From Odontocerum albicorne (taxonomy: Eukaryota; Arthropoda; Insecta; Trichoptera; Odontoceridae): DNA of 64,000 nt. Positions 1 to 10,150 of the stretch are shown here, in pieces; positions within the stretch are counted from its first letter, which is position 1; each line of letters opens with the position of its first letter. Under the pieces are notes generated by a model. That model saw only the letters and a program-made list of their open reading frames with translations. It did no database searches and was not told the DNA's origin. The DNA lies in assembly GCA_949825065.1 (NCBI GenBank), contig OX463848.1, positions 42,550,766 through 42,614,765 of the forward strand. Reading direction: 5' to 3'. The position numbers were made by a program, and so were the translations under genes.

Positions 1-696
1 CTCTGGGCGTTACTTGTTGACCATAACTCACCCATTGTTTCCATTTCTTCATATTCACATAAAGGCACCATTTTTCATCACCAGTAATGATGCCGTAAAG
101 GGACCTTTGCTTGTGGCCATGCGTAGCTCGATGACGCGCGAGCAAACCAGCAGAAATTGTCGAACGTTGATTTTTATTGTTTTCACTAAACATGTGGAAC
201 CCAAGCGCCGAACTTCTGAACTTTTCCCATTGATTTAAGATGGCAGCCAATTCTACGGTGGTTTGAAGGAGGTCTTCATGAATAATATAGTTTAAGCGGT
301 CCTCATCGAAGTCCACTGGTTGTCCGGAACGTTCCATGTCTTTCAGGTCGAAATTACCATATTAGAAACGCAAAAACCATCGACGAGCTGTCGTTTCATT
401 CATAGCATCTTCATTGTACACTTCGCAAATATCCTGAGCAGCTTTGGCAGCTTTATTCCCTCGATTTAACGCGAACAGAAGGAGGTGTCGAAAATGCTCA
501 CTTTCGTCTACTTGACATTCCATTTTGAAGGCTTGTAATCCAATAAAATAATATATGTAACGTAAAAACAAACACAATATCTTGTAGAGCAGAAAATTTT
601 CTTTCGAATGACGTATAACCTTTACCACTTTATTTTGCTTTTGGTGCTAATTTTTAAATTTGGAAAGAAACGGACACAACTTATGTTAACAACTAA
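1..696 (-). pseudogene. Mariner element A, truncated by window start
   Basis: The right edge is a terminal inverted repeat whose outward reading starts TTAGTTGTTAACATAAGTTG; TA at 697-698 would be the target site. On the minus strand it encodes an N-terminal mariner transposase (start region near 520: MECQVDESEHFRHLL), the helix-turn-helix region, and at about 80-100 the first catalytic motif ITGDEKW, followed by a CLYVNMKKWKQWV-like stretch. The reading frame is broken near 360 and elsewhere, so no product is expected. It continues past position 1. It is the uninverted parent type of the foldback copies at 30800, 37543 and 50865. Confidence 0.8.
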
Positions 697-698
697 TA

Positions 699-1015
699 TA
701 AAAAATGGAATCACATATTAGAAGATCTACAAAGTTGGCTGTGTAGTTCGTCTTCCGTTGGTAAGTTTTCCGCGGTTTTCTTACCAAATAAGTTTTTCTG
801 AGCACATACAGATTTAGAGAAATGTCTCATCTGAAGGCTGCAACCACAGCCTTCATATCATAACACTCAATTAATATTAACAATTTTTTTAATATTTTTT
901 ATCTGTCGATAATAGTTGATTCGAATCCACAGTTAAAGCACCCTTGAGGACAATCTGCTCCTTATACGGCGATATATAATTTATCATTTCATTGTATTGC
1001 ACTTTCGTTGTATAC
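699..1015. other. No recognised feature
   Basis: AT-rich sequence with no supported coding potential. A short imperfect palindrome lies around 823-860 (AAGGCTG..CAGCCTT). Confidence 0.4.
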
Positions 1016-1130
1016 AGTATAACCTGACGAGCTTACCACCATATGGCAATTTCTTCCAACCAACCAGAAAGTTGTAAAAATGACCTTAAGTGAGAATCAA
1101 ACTGGAATCCTTTCAAAAAACATTTGGCTT

Positions 1131-1203
1131 ACAGCGAAATTTGAACCCGCAACCGCCGGTTGGGAGACAAGCGTCTTACCAGCTAGACCACAAAGGTTGT
1201 CGT
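1131..1203 (-). repeat. tRNA-derived SINE head (tRNA-like)
   Basis: Read on the minus strand this has a D-arm/A-box-like TGGTCTAGCTGGTAAGACGC and a T-arm/B-box GCGGGTTCAAATTTCGC with a pairable stem, in tRNA spacing. The acceptor stem does not close well, so a tRNA-derived SINE head is more likely than a working tRNA gene. The following sequence (1130 down to about 1016) contains CTGGTTGGTTGGAAGAAATT, a motif that recurs at 9378-9394 and 11510-11531 and may be the SINE body or a partner LINE tail. Confidence 0.45.
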
Positions 1204-2149
1204 CACATAACGTATTATTATTATTGTAACTTATTTGTTTAGTAAACACCAGTTTAATTTAGAATTTAGTGTTAAGATTGAACTATGAATCGGGCCTAGA
1301 AGTCACTTCGTATAATTGTGACCGTCGATCAGCGCGTTGAATTTAGATTGACAGGAAATTTTCGAATATATTTTATTAAGGCACCCCAAGGCTTCGAGGC
1401 ACACACTTTGAAAGCCTCTGACCTATTCTGTTATTCGATCTCTGTGAATTTAATTCAATTTCCCTAGTTCTTTATGGAAATTAACCTTTCCCTTTGTGAA
1501 CATAAGATTAATTGTTTTAGAAAAAGTGATAAAAGTAAATAATTAACTGCCTCCCGTGTTGCCCTTATTGTCTTTGTAAAAACCTTTTTTTTTTTTTTTA
1601 AATAATTCTCACGTCTACTTTGTGCCACTTGTCTTCATTTTGCAATAAATGTTACCAATATATATTTTGTTTGTTAGAATTATATTATTCGCCATCAAGA
1701 AGATAAGAAATAAGGTCATTCAAAATATTTCATCATTGTCTAAGTTATGTTATTTTTGTAAAAGACATACTCTTTTTTGTAAAAGACATATCCTTTTTTG
1801 TAAAAGACATACCCTTTTTAAAAAAGTGACGAAAGTAAGACAAATGCAATACAAATTAGAGCGTTATTTATTTTCATTGTTTTGTGTACATGGTTAAACA
1901 TGGTACATCTGGCGGGCATGTTGCTTTACAGTTATTTCTTCCAGCCAACTTGCTCATATTGGATACATTTAACTGTGTTAATTCATGCCAGACTACAACA
2001 AATATAAATTCGTTTAAATTTAAGTAAAACAAACAAATTATTAGTATATGTCAATAATTGTAGAACTAGAGGAAAAGATAAGTAAATTAATCATAGGAAA
2101 GGAAAGGAATCATAGATAGAACTAGAGGAAATAAATTAGGTTGAAAGGA
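1204..2149. other. AT-rich spacer with a small triple repeat
   Basis: No gene is supported. Positions 1752-1825 hold three copies of a roughly 22-bp unit (TTTTGTAAAAGACATA), which produces a spurious short reading frame. Confidence 0.5.
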
Positions 2150-2300
2150 TATTCTGAGTCTTGTTTATGCTCTCCTAATGATGAGGTGAAAGCCTTGAAA
2201 CCGGTAGGGTTATACCGTCACAAAAAAGTGGAATAAACAGTGTTCGATAAAACTATTTACACTGCCTTTAAACCTCCACAATGTTAATGCCTTAATTATA
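2150..2300 (+). repeat. Interspersed repeat P (Penelope-like terminal segment?)
   Basis: Shares GAAACCGGTAGGGTTATACC and GTGGAATAAACAGTGTT with copies at 30378-30540, 51800-51910 and 53028-53225. The order TGATGAGGTGAAAGCC-TT-GAAA-CCGGTA..TACCG resembles the degenerate hammerhead-like segments known at Penelope-like retroelement ends. No coding region of such an element is seen here, so the class is an inference. Confidence 0.5.
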
Positions 2301-2569
2301 AAAAAGATATTCTGAGAGTTTTAATATTTTTTTATCCTCTTAAATTAAATAAACACGAGATAAATCTTGGAATTTCGCTCCATTTTCGTGCCGAGTGAAC
2401 CGCAAATGACGATGTGTAAAATATGTTGTGATGTGTTGGTATACAAAGGATTCTCTTATCGACTTGTCGAAGAGAAAGAATTGGGGTTGTTACCTTGAGT
2501 GTGTGGAAAAACCATACATGATAGAAGAAAGTATAAGAATATTTTGAAGGAGTGCGGATTGAAATTATG

Positions 2570-3543
2570 TGTGTTGTAGTATATTACACTATCGTTGTAA
2601 TCGTTGTACTATATAACACTGTCGTTGTAATCGTTGTAGTATATTACACTATCGTTGTAATCTTTGTAGTATATTACACTATCGTTGTAATCGTTGTAGT
2701 ATACACTGTCGTTGTAATCGTTGTAGTATACACTATCGTTGTAATCGTTGTATTATATTACACTGTCGTTGTAATCGTTGTAGTATATTACACTTTCGTT
2801 GTAGAATATTACACTATCGTTGTAATCGTTGTAGTATATTACAATATCGTTGCAGTATATTACACTGTCGTTATAATCGTTGTAGTATATTACACTATCG
2901 TTGTAATCGTTGTAGAATATTACACTGTCGTTGTAATCGTTGTAGTATATTACACTGTCGTTGTAATCGTTGTAGTATATTACACTATCGTTGTAATCGT
3001 TGTAGTATATTACACTATCATTGTAATCTTTGTAGTATATTACACTGTCTTTGTAATCGTTGTAGTATATTACACTATCGTTGTAATCGTTGTAGTATAT
3101 TACACTATCGTTGTAATCGTTGTAGTATATTACACTGTCGTTGAAATCGTTGTAGTATATTACACTTTCGTTGTAGAATATTACACTATCGTTGTAATCG
3201 TTGTAGTATATTACAATATCGTTGCAGTATATTACACTGTCGTTATAATCGTTGTAGTATATTACACTATCGTTGTAATCGTTGTAGAATATTACACTGT
3301 CGTTGTAATCGTTGTAGTATATTACACTATCGTTGTAATCGTTGTAGTATATTACACTGTCGTTGAAATCTTTGTAGTATATTACACTGTCGTTGTAATC
3401 GTTGTAGTATATTACACTATCGTTGTAATCGTTGTAGTATATTACACTATCGTTGTAATCGTTGTAGTATATTACACTGTCGTTGAAATCGTTGTAGTAT
3501 ATTACACTATCGTTTTAGTATACACTATCGTTGTAATCGTTGT
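2570..3543. repeat. 30-bp tandem array with 372-bp higher-order repeat
   Basis: Unit core TTGTAGTATATTACACT followed by RTCGTTGTAATCG, about 32 copies. A variant block starting at 2791 (ACACTTTCGTTGTAGAATAT) recurs at 3163, so a 372-bp block was duplicated. The unit is a multiple of three and lacks stops in one frame, which creates a long artefactual ORF of Val/Ile/Tyr repeats. Confidence 0.95.
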
Positions 3544-3835
3544 GCTACGCTCCATTGCAGGCAGAACTCTTAGAGATCGGATCAGAAATGAGACGATAAG
3601 GTCTGTCTGTGGTGTTGAAGACATAGTGAGGTGGAGAAGAAGAAGACGGCGTTTCTGGAAGGATCATGTGGGCCGCATGGAGGATATAAGACTGGCAAGA
3701 ATCGCTAAGACTGAAAACCCTAACAGCAGAAGATTACCAGGAAGGCCGCCGAAAAGGTGGAAGGACAGCTGGACGTCATCATCTCTGGACAGCCCACCGT
3801 CACAAACAGGTCATACGACCTAAACCAAGAGGAGG
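3543..3835 (+). pseudogene. LINE reverse transcriptase, C-terminal fragment (family R)
   Basis: Translation gives LRSIAGRTLRDRIRNETIR, then VEDIVRWRRRRRRFWKDHVG and LPGRPPKRWKDSW, the C-terminal tail of insect endonuclease-RT LINEs. The same tail is at 14348-14740 (+) and 59195-59318 (-). Only the 3' end is present; it abuts the 30-bp array directly. Confidence 0.8.
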
Positions 3836-3839
3836 AAGA

Positions 3840-4634
3840 AGGTATATAAACATATTTTACACATATATAGTCAAAGACATTGTATGATTTATAATCACAT
3901 TTATTGTTATATAACAAAAATATAAAACGTTGCGATTTAATAAAACAATATTATGTTCATCCTGTGGAGGTTGTGCGTATTTTAAGTTTTTTTTTAATAT
4001 GCTATTGCACGTTCGTAAACGAGGTCTTGAAAGATCTAACCTTAAATTTTTATGCCAAGAATATCTGATTTGGTATACATAAAAGTATGCCTGAATTTAA
4101 AATCATCTCTCAGTGAATATAATTCGCGAGAAAATATTTTTCACCTAGCGTATTAATCATTTGACAACTGGCGCCTAGATTTTCAACAATACGATTAGAT
4201 ATTTGATACACCAAAAGTATTTTAAAATACTTAATCATTGCAACCTATTGAAATAAATCAATGACATGAAAAAAAAATATCTCGAAAATGCATTTCATTT
4301 ACACATACTTTAGTCTATGGGAACAAGGTTAACCATTAAAAAATGTGTATTTTATTTGTCTCGCTTCTCGCTCCTTTCATATTTCTCATCTGTGGTCAGC
4401 TTTGTTCCACATTTAAACTTTGACAGATAGAATGGCGCCAATTGTCATTGAGAGATATAAAATTAATTATGACTTTATTAATTTTTTATCTTAATCTGAC
4501 TTGTTATTTGATAAATAATTCAATTAAAAGAATATTATTAAGAATTTAAGATACTATTACACGCAGTGTTTTATTATAACATGTCAATATGGTATTAACA
4601 CTTTTCTGTAACTTTAAAACAAAAAAAAATATTA
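3840..4634. other. AT-rich spacer, nothing recognised
   Basis: No supported coding region, array or transposon end seen. Confidence 0.4.
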
Positions 4635-4636
4635 TA

Positions 4637-4847
4637 GTTCGGAAATTCTAGGATGAGTCCTGTGATATCTCACAAATTTGCCCCAATACAACCTTATGTA
4701 ACGTATTTACCTAAATAATTTGCTATTTATTAGAATTGAGGCTTATATTAAAGTTAATAAAATAATTAAAATTACTGAACATCGTTACAAGGTTGTCTTG
4801 GGGCAAATTTGTGAGCTGTCACAGGACTCATCCTAGAATTTCAGAAC
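4637..4847. mobile_element. 211-bp MITE (family M211)
   Basis: Terminal inverted repeats GTTCGGAAATTCTAGGATGA / rc of the right end GTTCTGAAATTCTAGGATGA, extending inward through CCTGTGA..TCACAAATTTGCCCC. TA target duplications at 4635-4636 and 4848-4849. Other copies: 28913-29123 and 30144-30354. No transposase; a TA target points to Tc1/mariner-type mobilisation. Confidence 0.85.
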
Positions 4848-4854
4848 TAATATT

Positions 4855-5133
4855 CATTATCAATTTTTCTATGATAATTAGGTAGTATTATGTCAGATGA
4901 TAGAAGAGTTACGAGGGATTTTGAACGACGTGTAGCGATAGGAAACAGAGTGAATGGGGAACTAAAATATATCTACTTGAACATTACACTATCAAATTCT
5001 GATCAGATGATAGTCCACAATAGTATTTTGGTGCCAACTGTGATGTATGGGTGAAAAATCTGGACGTGGTACACAACCAATGAGAGGCGAATAAATGCTG
5101 TAGAAATGCGCACACGTCAGAGAAGTTGTAGGA
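4855..5133 (+). pseudogene. LINE remnant (family V), left half, split by hAT
   Basis: Resembles 45900-46110: GTAGCGATAGGAAACAGAGT, then ATGATAGTCCACAATAGTAT, then a CCAACTGTGATGTATGGGTG segment that matches the 'YGxExW' end of LINE RTs. It continues after the hAT insertion at 7876-8010. Confidence 0.65.
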
Positions 5134-5396
5134 CAGGGATGGCGAACCTTTTTGAGACTGAGTGCCAAAAAAATTTTTTTTTCAATAAAATAATATGTCG
5201 CGTGCCACATGCCATGGAAATAAAAATGCATCAAATGTTTGTGTAACTTCAGATTTTTAATAAAAACAAAAATTAATACACCGAGGAAAATAATTAAGTA
5301 CTTATTAATGGCGAACTAAGAGAAATAAATAAAAAAATAGACTTGAAAAAAATTGTGAACCTCAAAACTTATTAGTGAGATTTTTGTTGTTGGATG

Positions 5397-6767
5397 CTAG
5401 ATGCCATGCAAATATTTGATATCGGGTTCATAGCTGGTAGCTTTTAATAAAATACAAGCAGTAGTACTTTCGTCTGTAAGTCTACTTCTTATGTCTGATT
5501 TAATAAAGTTCATTGAAGAAAATAATGATTCACAGGAATACGTCGACGAAAACATTGTTAATATGCCCATTGCTATTTTTTTAAGACAAGAAAAAGTTTC
5601 CGGGATGGATTGCCAAGTTGTAAGTACTTCATTTTCGGCATTCCTCTGGACTGGTCCAACGAATCGATCTCGCTCAATTTCTTCCAAAACAATTCTTAAG
5701 TCTTTAAATTTTTGTGTCCATATCGAACTCGACTGAAAATCTACCAATTCCATTTCAAAATCATCTAATTCCATGTATTCAAACATTGTTAAGTTTAATT
5801 GTTGATACTTATATGTGTCTGGATGGGTAATAAATTTTGTAGTTTCTTCAAGTTGTCGAAACTGAACAAACCTTCTTGAAAATTGTTCTATTGTTGCGTC
5901 TAAAGCATTTTCAAATGATTCTATTAATTTTCCTACGTCTGGCTTTTCATGGATTTCCAGATCCATCATGTATTTTTTTAGGTTGGGAAAGTACTTAAAA
6001 TTTCTGGTCATTATATCACGCTTAAATATTTGTAACTTAGCTTCAAATGCTTTTATATTATCAAACATAACAGTAATTATTTTGCCACGGCCTTGTAATT
6101 TTATATTTAGATCATTCAAATGGGAGCAAAAATCAGTAAAGAACATCAATCTCGAAATCCACTCAACATCTGATAATTCTTCATACTGAATTATTTTCTG
6201 GTTACTTAAAAACATATAAATTTCATCAAAGCACTCGACGAAACGCTGAAGTACTTTGCCGCGACTAAGCCAACGAACGTTATTATACATCGTTAATCCA
6301 TTATACATCGAATTGACCTCATTTAATAATGATTCAAATTTTCTTTTGCATAAAGGATGCGCAGCAATATAATTGACTATCTTAGTCACAAGTTTCATCA
6401 CATCTTCAAAACATTTAAGACCATCCTTTGCACACAGCGCTTCCTGGTGTATTATACAATGAAATGCTAACTGTGGATGGCCAACAAACTTTGTAAATAA
6501 ATTGACGAATCCTGCTGTTTGGCCAATCATACTGGGTGCACCATCTGTACTTACTGAAACGATTTTCGACAAATGTATTTCTGGTCTAGAAAGAGCGTCT
6601 ACAACTGCTTTGCAAACATCTGTGCCTTTAGTAGTTTCTGGTAAAGATACCAAACTTATTAATTCTTCCATTATTTTATTGCCAACAAAATATCGAACAA
6701 AAATAGCTAATCGAGCCGAGAGAGTGACATCAGTGCTTTCATCAAGACAAATAGAAATCCAATCACA
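5397..6767 (-). CDS. hAT transposase, catalytic and dimerisation part
   Basis: Continues the BED frame directly after the TGA. Visible: LDESTDVTLSARLAIFVR near 6740, which carries the first catalytic Asp; STDGAPSMIGQ near 6555 with the second Asp; and SCESLFSSMNFIKS near the C-terminus with the catalytic Glu and the hAT dimerisation signature ending RSRLTDE. HCIIHQEALC is the usual His/Cys stretch. Length and order fit the family. A methionine-initiated fragment begins at 6671. Apart from the nonsense codon it looks intact. Confidence 0.85.
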   Translation of the reverse strand, partial: CDWISICLDESTDVTLSARLAIFVRYFVGNKIMEELISLVSLPETTKGTDVCKAVVDALSRPEIHLSKIVSVSTDGAPSMIGQTAGFVNLFTKFVGHPQLAFHCIIHQEALCAKDGLKCFEDVMKLVTKIVNYIAAHPLCKRKFESLLNEVNSMYNGLTMYNNVRWLSRGKVLQRFVECFDEIYMFLSNQKIIQYEELSDVEWISRLMFFTDFCSHLNDLNIKLQGRGKIITVMFDNIKAFEAKLQIFKRDIMTRNFKYFPNLKKYMMDLEIHEKPDVGKLIESFENALDATIEQFSRRFVQFRQLEETTKFITHPDTYKYQQLNLTMFEYMELDDFEMELVDFQSSSIWTQKFKDLRIVLEEIERDRFVGPVQRNAENEVLTTWQSIPETFSCLKKIAMGILTMFSSTYSCESLFSSMNFIKSDIRSRLTDESTTACILLKATSYEPDIKYLHGI

Positions 6768-7373
6768 TCATTTTATATCTGTTTTTTGTTGATATGTTAC
6801 ATTTTTACCCATCTTCAAGATTCTGTCTTTTATTGTATTTCGAGCGATAGGCAATTCTTTTATTCGTTCGAATATTGTTTCTTTATTTCCAAAATCCTCA
6901 AAAAGAAATGGTGCGCATTCTAAAAATGCATTCTTGATGTAGTCTCCATCGCTGAATGGTTTTCCATTTTTGGCAACTATTTTGGCTATTTCAAAGCTAG
7001 CAGCAACATAATTGGAATTACTATTAACAAACTTATTTAAAGCACTCGATTGTAGATTTTTGTTTTTGATTGCTCTTAAAATATATTCTTTTTGTTCATC
7101 TCTGCTTTTGCCAAGAAGTTCCTTATGAATTGTTTCATAGTGTCTTTTTACAGATGATGTTCTATATACCACTGACACAGAACATATAACACATATTGCT
7201 TTGTCACTTCTTTCAATTACACCGTACATTTCAGTCCACCAATTTTGAAATTGTCTGCCAGAATTTTTACTGCTGGCTTCACCAAGTTTTTGTTTCTTAT
7301 ATGGTACAGCCATCTTTGTGGGTGCCAATAAACAGTTTGTTTCTGTATTAATTAGATTGTTTTTATAGCACAA
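6768..7373 (-). CDS. hAT transposase, N-terminal part with BED zinc finger
   Basis: About 201 codons to a TGA stop. The more likely start is the internal methionine of MAVPYKKQKLGE near 7313. A BED-type finger follows (FQNWWTEMYGVIE, CVIC, then HYETIH), the DNA-binding module of hAT transposases of the ZBED/SCAND3-like group. The stop at 6768-6770 lies in the same frame as the C-terminal part; no frameshift is needed to join them. Confidence 0.85.
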   Translation of the reverse strand: MCYKNNLINTETNCLLAPTKMAVPYKKQKLGEASSKNSGRQFQNWWTEMYGVIERSDKAICVICSVSVVYRTSSVKRHYETIHKELLGKSRDEQKEYILRAIKNKNLQSSALNKFVNSNSNYVAASFEIAKIVAKNGKPFSDGDYIKNAFLECAPFLFEDFGNKETIFERIKELPIARNTIKDRILKMGKNVTYQQKTDIK

Positions 7374-7875
7374 ATTGATAACAAAACTGCTCCGATCAGG
7401 TAAAGAGTTATTCTGTCACTGAAACATCAAATCGTCGAATTTAAATTGTCGATAAATCATATTCATCCACAAGAGTAGCAATTATACACCTAAACCACAG
7501 GTGAGCTGATGATCTAATGCGCATCGAGAGCGCGCAGTGCGACATATGTCGTGGATAAATCAAACACTTCGGAACGGCTCGTGCCGGGAGCGAAGTTCAT
7601 TACAAAAAAAAAATACACCTCAAGGGACTAGCACCGCGCGGGAAGCATTAAACAATGCGATTTATTTATGCATGAATGTCGTCATATCCTTCGTTTCTGA
7701 AATTATTTATGAACGAAGAAAATACACGTCGCTATTTAAATATTTTTTTAATACTATTTCTATAACTTTTTTTATTTTTTCTTATACACTTTTATTTTTT
7801 CTCCTCATTCGCGTGCCACGCAAAATCGTCTCGCGTGCCACCTGTGGCACGCGTGCCATAGGTTCGCCATCCCTG

Positions 7876-8010
7876 TTGTAGGATGTAGATGAGAAGGTGT
7901 ACGGATGTAGAATATGGAAAAGATGAGTGTCGCGATAGGAAAGTCTTACGCTCTCTCCTATTTGTCTACCCCGATAGGAATACGGCGTGATTGTATAGTA
8001 AAGATAGAAA
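7876..8010 (+). pseudogene. LINE remnant (family V), right half
   Basis: After the 8-bp duplication it resumes with GATGTAGAATATGG, then GTCGCGATAGGAAAGTC and TACCCCGATAGGAATACGGC, matching the end of the copies at 21720-21800 and 46410-46510. Confidence 0.65.
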
Positions 8011-8102
8011 GTAAAATAAATTTGGGAAGGTTTTTTAATATGACCGCGATACACGAAAGTGACTCAACCAAATTAATCAATTCTGAATGAGAGAAGAGTG
8101 AT

Positions 8103-8258
8103 TTTTTTTTTGCATTTCTTAAAAGTTAGTTACAGATAAACATAAACTCCGATGTAAAACGGTCTAAGAATAAAACAGTCTGGAAATTAATCCGCCAGGA
8201 ATCGAACCTGAGGGACGCGCTCGCTCAGCGTGAACCGTTAGACCACGGCCGCCGACAA
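8103..8258 (-). repeat. tRNA-derived SINE with A-tail
   Basis: On the minus strand: GGCGGCCGTGGTCTAACGG (A box) and CAGGTTCGATTCCTG (B box, self-pairing T arm), then about 90 bp of unrelated body ending in an A-run (T-run on + at about 8102-8111). Pol III promoter layout plus A-tail suggests a SINE rather than a tRNA gene. Confidence 0.5.
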
Positions 8259-8381
8259 TTTTGATTGGTAACTTTATGTTCATCTTCTGCTTAATTCTAA
8301 TTCTTGGAAAAGTTTTATCGTTTTGAATAATACAATATCTTCAGCCACAGTGCTTATTCTGCTACATTGACAAAACTTTAA

Positions 8382-8891
8382 GACCTCGGCCACACAGGAA
8401 GGAGCCTCGCTTGATGCCTAGAGCTATGTTGCGAGCTAGGCGACATATCCTAGTGAACCAACGTACCGCATACTATCGCAGTGGCCACACTGCACGCTTC
8501 GCGCCACGTTGCATGACGATTAGTCATCGAGTGAATATCCTAGCGAACAGACGTGTTGGTTAATTTACAAGATGGCGGAAGTTTTAATGACAGCTGTGTA
8601 TAAAAGGGAGCCTTTGTGGAACACATCGAGCAAATTATACAAAAATGTACCTGTAATAACACATCAATTTGGAATGAATTTGCACAGAAAGTAAATAAAG
8701 ATAAGGTAAGTTATGTTATAATGAAATTGGTTAGTATTGAGAGTGATATGGTGTGTTGACTCAACCGCTCCCAACTGTCAAATGAATTTGTGCGTAGCAC
8801 TTTGGTGTGTCCAGGCATGAAGTCACCTAGTATATGAGTCACGTAAAATCTAGCTTAGCACCTAACGAAGCATTTTGATGTGGCCTCGGCC
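8382..8891 (+). mobile_element. PIF/Harbinger-type non-autonomous element, copy 1
   Basis: Ends GACCTCGGCCACACAGG and ..TGTGGCCTCGGCC as imperfect inverted repeats, with 3-bp TAA duplications (8379-8381, 8892-8894). Inside, ATG at 8572 opens MAEVLMTAVYKREPLWN..SKLYKN and, one frame on, IWNEFAQKVNKD before GTAAGT: the N-terminal half of a MADF (Adf-1-like) domain, the second protein of PIF/Harbinger elements. A TATAAAAGGG lies inside the reading frame. Sister copy 33942-34447. Confidence 0.8.
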
Positions 8892-8894
8892 TAA

Positions 8895-9660
8895 GTTAAC
8901 AGGCTGTTTACTACCTACCTCAATAATAATCTAACACTAAAGAGATAGTTTTTTTTTCTCTTTGATAATTGTCATCATGATGGATTGTCGTCCCTCAAAC
9001 AATGGTTTCCTTTACAGTCTGGTCAAATCGTGACCGCGTGAAGGTCGCGAGTTCGGCATTGGCGCTAATTCGGTCAGTTGTCGCCTCAGCCGGCTCGCTG
9101 TCACGGAGTGACATATGCCCGCAGTAACGCAAGCATACCACTTGAAACTGGGCACATGTCCTGGCGCGATATGTCACTGGTAACCCTTGAGCGGAAGACA
9201 TGGCATGTGCGCCAAAGGTCAAAGATTGAGGTCGACGATTGCCTTTATAGAATCTGATTAATGCAGAAAATTTGATATGCCTCAAATTTCATTTGAGACC
9301 AAGGTATATTGTACTGTATTGTTATTACTCTTCCGTTATATACAGTAAAACATAGTGGGTGCATTATCAATATCTTCCAACCTATTGGAAAGTTATTAAC
9401 GAGGCTCCATGTGAAAACGGAACAGAAAAGTTTTTTAAATATCGATCTCGCTACCACTGGGTTACGAAATAGAAGTCATACCATGGAGGTTATCTATTGT
9501 ATTATCATATTCTATATCGACTACTGTCAATTTAAGATCTTATTGCATCTAACAAACCTATACATTATATTTTATTAAGAGAGTTATTCTCATTATTTAC
9601 ATTATATTATTATACATCTATGGGTTTTGATATAAAAACTTTGAAGCTCTGAAGAAAAAA
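8895..9660. other. Spacer with a GC-richer block
   Basis: Positions 9000-9250 are clearly GC-richer than the surroundings and keep a 96-codon frame on the minus strand, but I recognise no domain. It could be an old LINE or gene fragment. 9290-9480 shares CTTCCAACC with 1055 and 11515. Confidence 0.35.
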
Positions 9661-9664
9661 AATA

Positions 9665-10025
9665 AGTCAAGAATCGTAGATGTATAACGATTATAATCGT
9701 AGATGTATAAGAATAGGAATCGTTAATGTATGAAGATAGGAATCGTAGATAAATAATGATATGAATTGTAGATGTATAAGATGTAGATGTATAAGAATCG
9801 TAGATGTATAAGAATAGGAATCGTACATGTATTATATAAAAGTAGGAATCGTAGATGTATAAGGATAGAAATTGTAAATGTATAAGAATAGGAATCGTTA
9901 ATGTATAATGATAGGAATCGTAGATAAATAATGATAGGAATTGTAGATGTATAAGAATTGGAATCGTATATGTATAAAAATAGGAGTCCTACATGTATAA
10001 GGATAGGAATCGTAGATGTATAAGG
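9665..10025. repeat. Short-unit tandem array (about 20-24 bp)
   Basis: Degenerate copies of GGAATCGTAGATGTATAAG. This is the same root motif that builds the 136-bp array that follows. Confidence 0.85.
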
Positions 10026-10150
10026 ATTGTGGCGCAAAATTAACTCCCCTCTTGGAAAAAGCTACATTTTTAATTTTTACATTTACCGTCATATTTTTTC
10101 AATGAACCCCATAATGTATCATGAATCGACACACCATAACAACGTGCAGA
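10026..10150. other. Non-repetitive block interrupting the array
   Basis: About 120 bp without the repeat motif lies between two related arrays: TGTGGCGCAAAATTAACTCC ... ATGAATCGACACACC. I do not recognise it. Confidence 0.5.

Larger units (their letters stand above)
5134..7875 (-). mobile_element. hAT transposon, near-complete
   Basis: 16-bp inverted repeats CAGGGATGGCGAACCT at both ends and a perfect 8-bp target duplication TTGTAGGA (5126-5133 and 7876-7883). 2742 bp long. It carries a BED-finger transposase on the minus strand interrupted by one in-frame TGA. The insertion splits a LINE remnant, so it is younger than that LINE. Perfect TSDs and near-intact coding indicate recent activity. 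Confidence 0.95.

Noticed and set aside
1649..1897. 82-codon frame with KRHTLFCKRHILFCKRHT repeats
   Set aside because: Caused by three short tandem repeats; no other coding evidence.
2552..3823. A 423-codon + strand frame of Val/Ile/Tyr repeats
   Set aside because: It is the 30-bp array (a multiple of three without stops) read through into a dead LINE fragment; no gene-like start, composition or splice structure.
8193..8258. Functional tRNA gene
   Set aside because: A and B boxes are present, but the acceptor and anticodon stems do not fold convincingly, and an A-tailed body follows; a SINE is more likely.
8995..9285. 96-codon minus-strand frame in a GC-richer block
   Set aside because: No recognisable domain, no splice sites or start context; kept only as an unassigned block.
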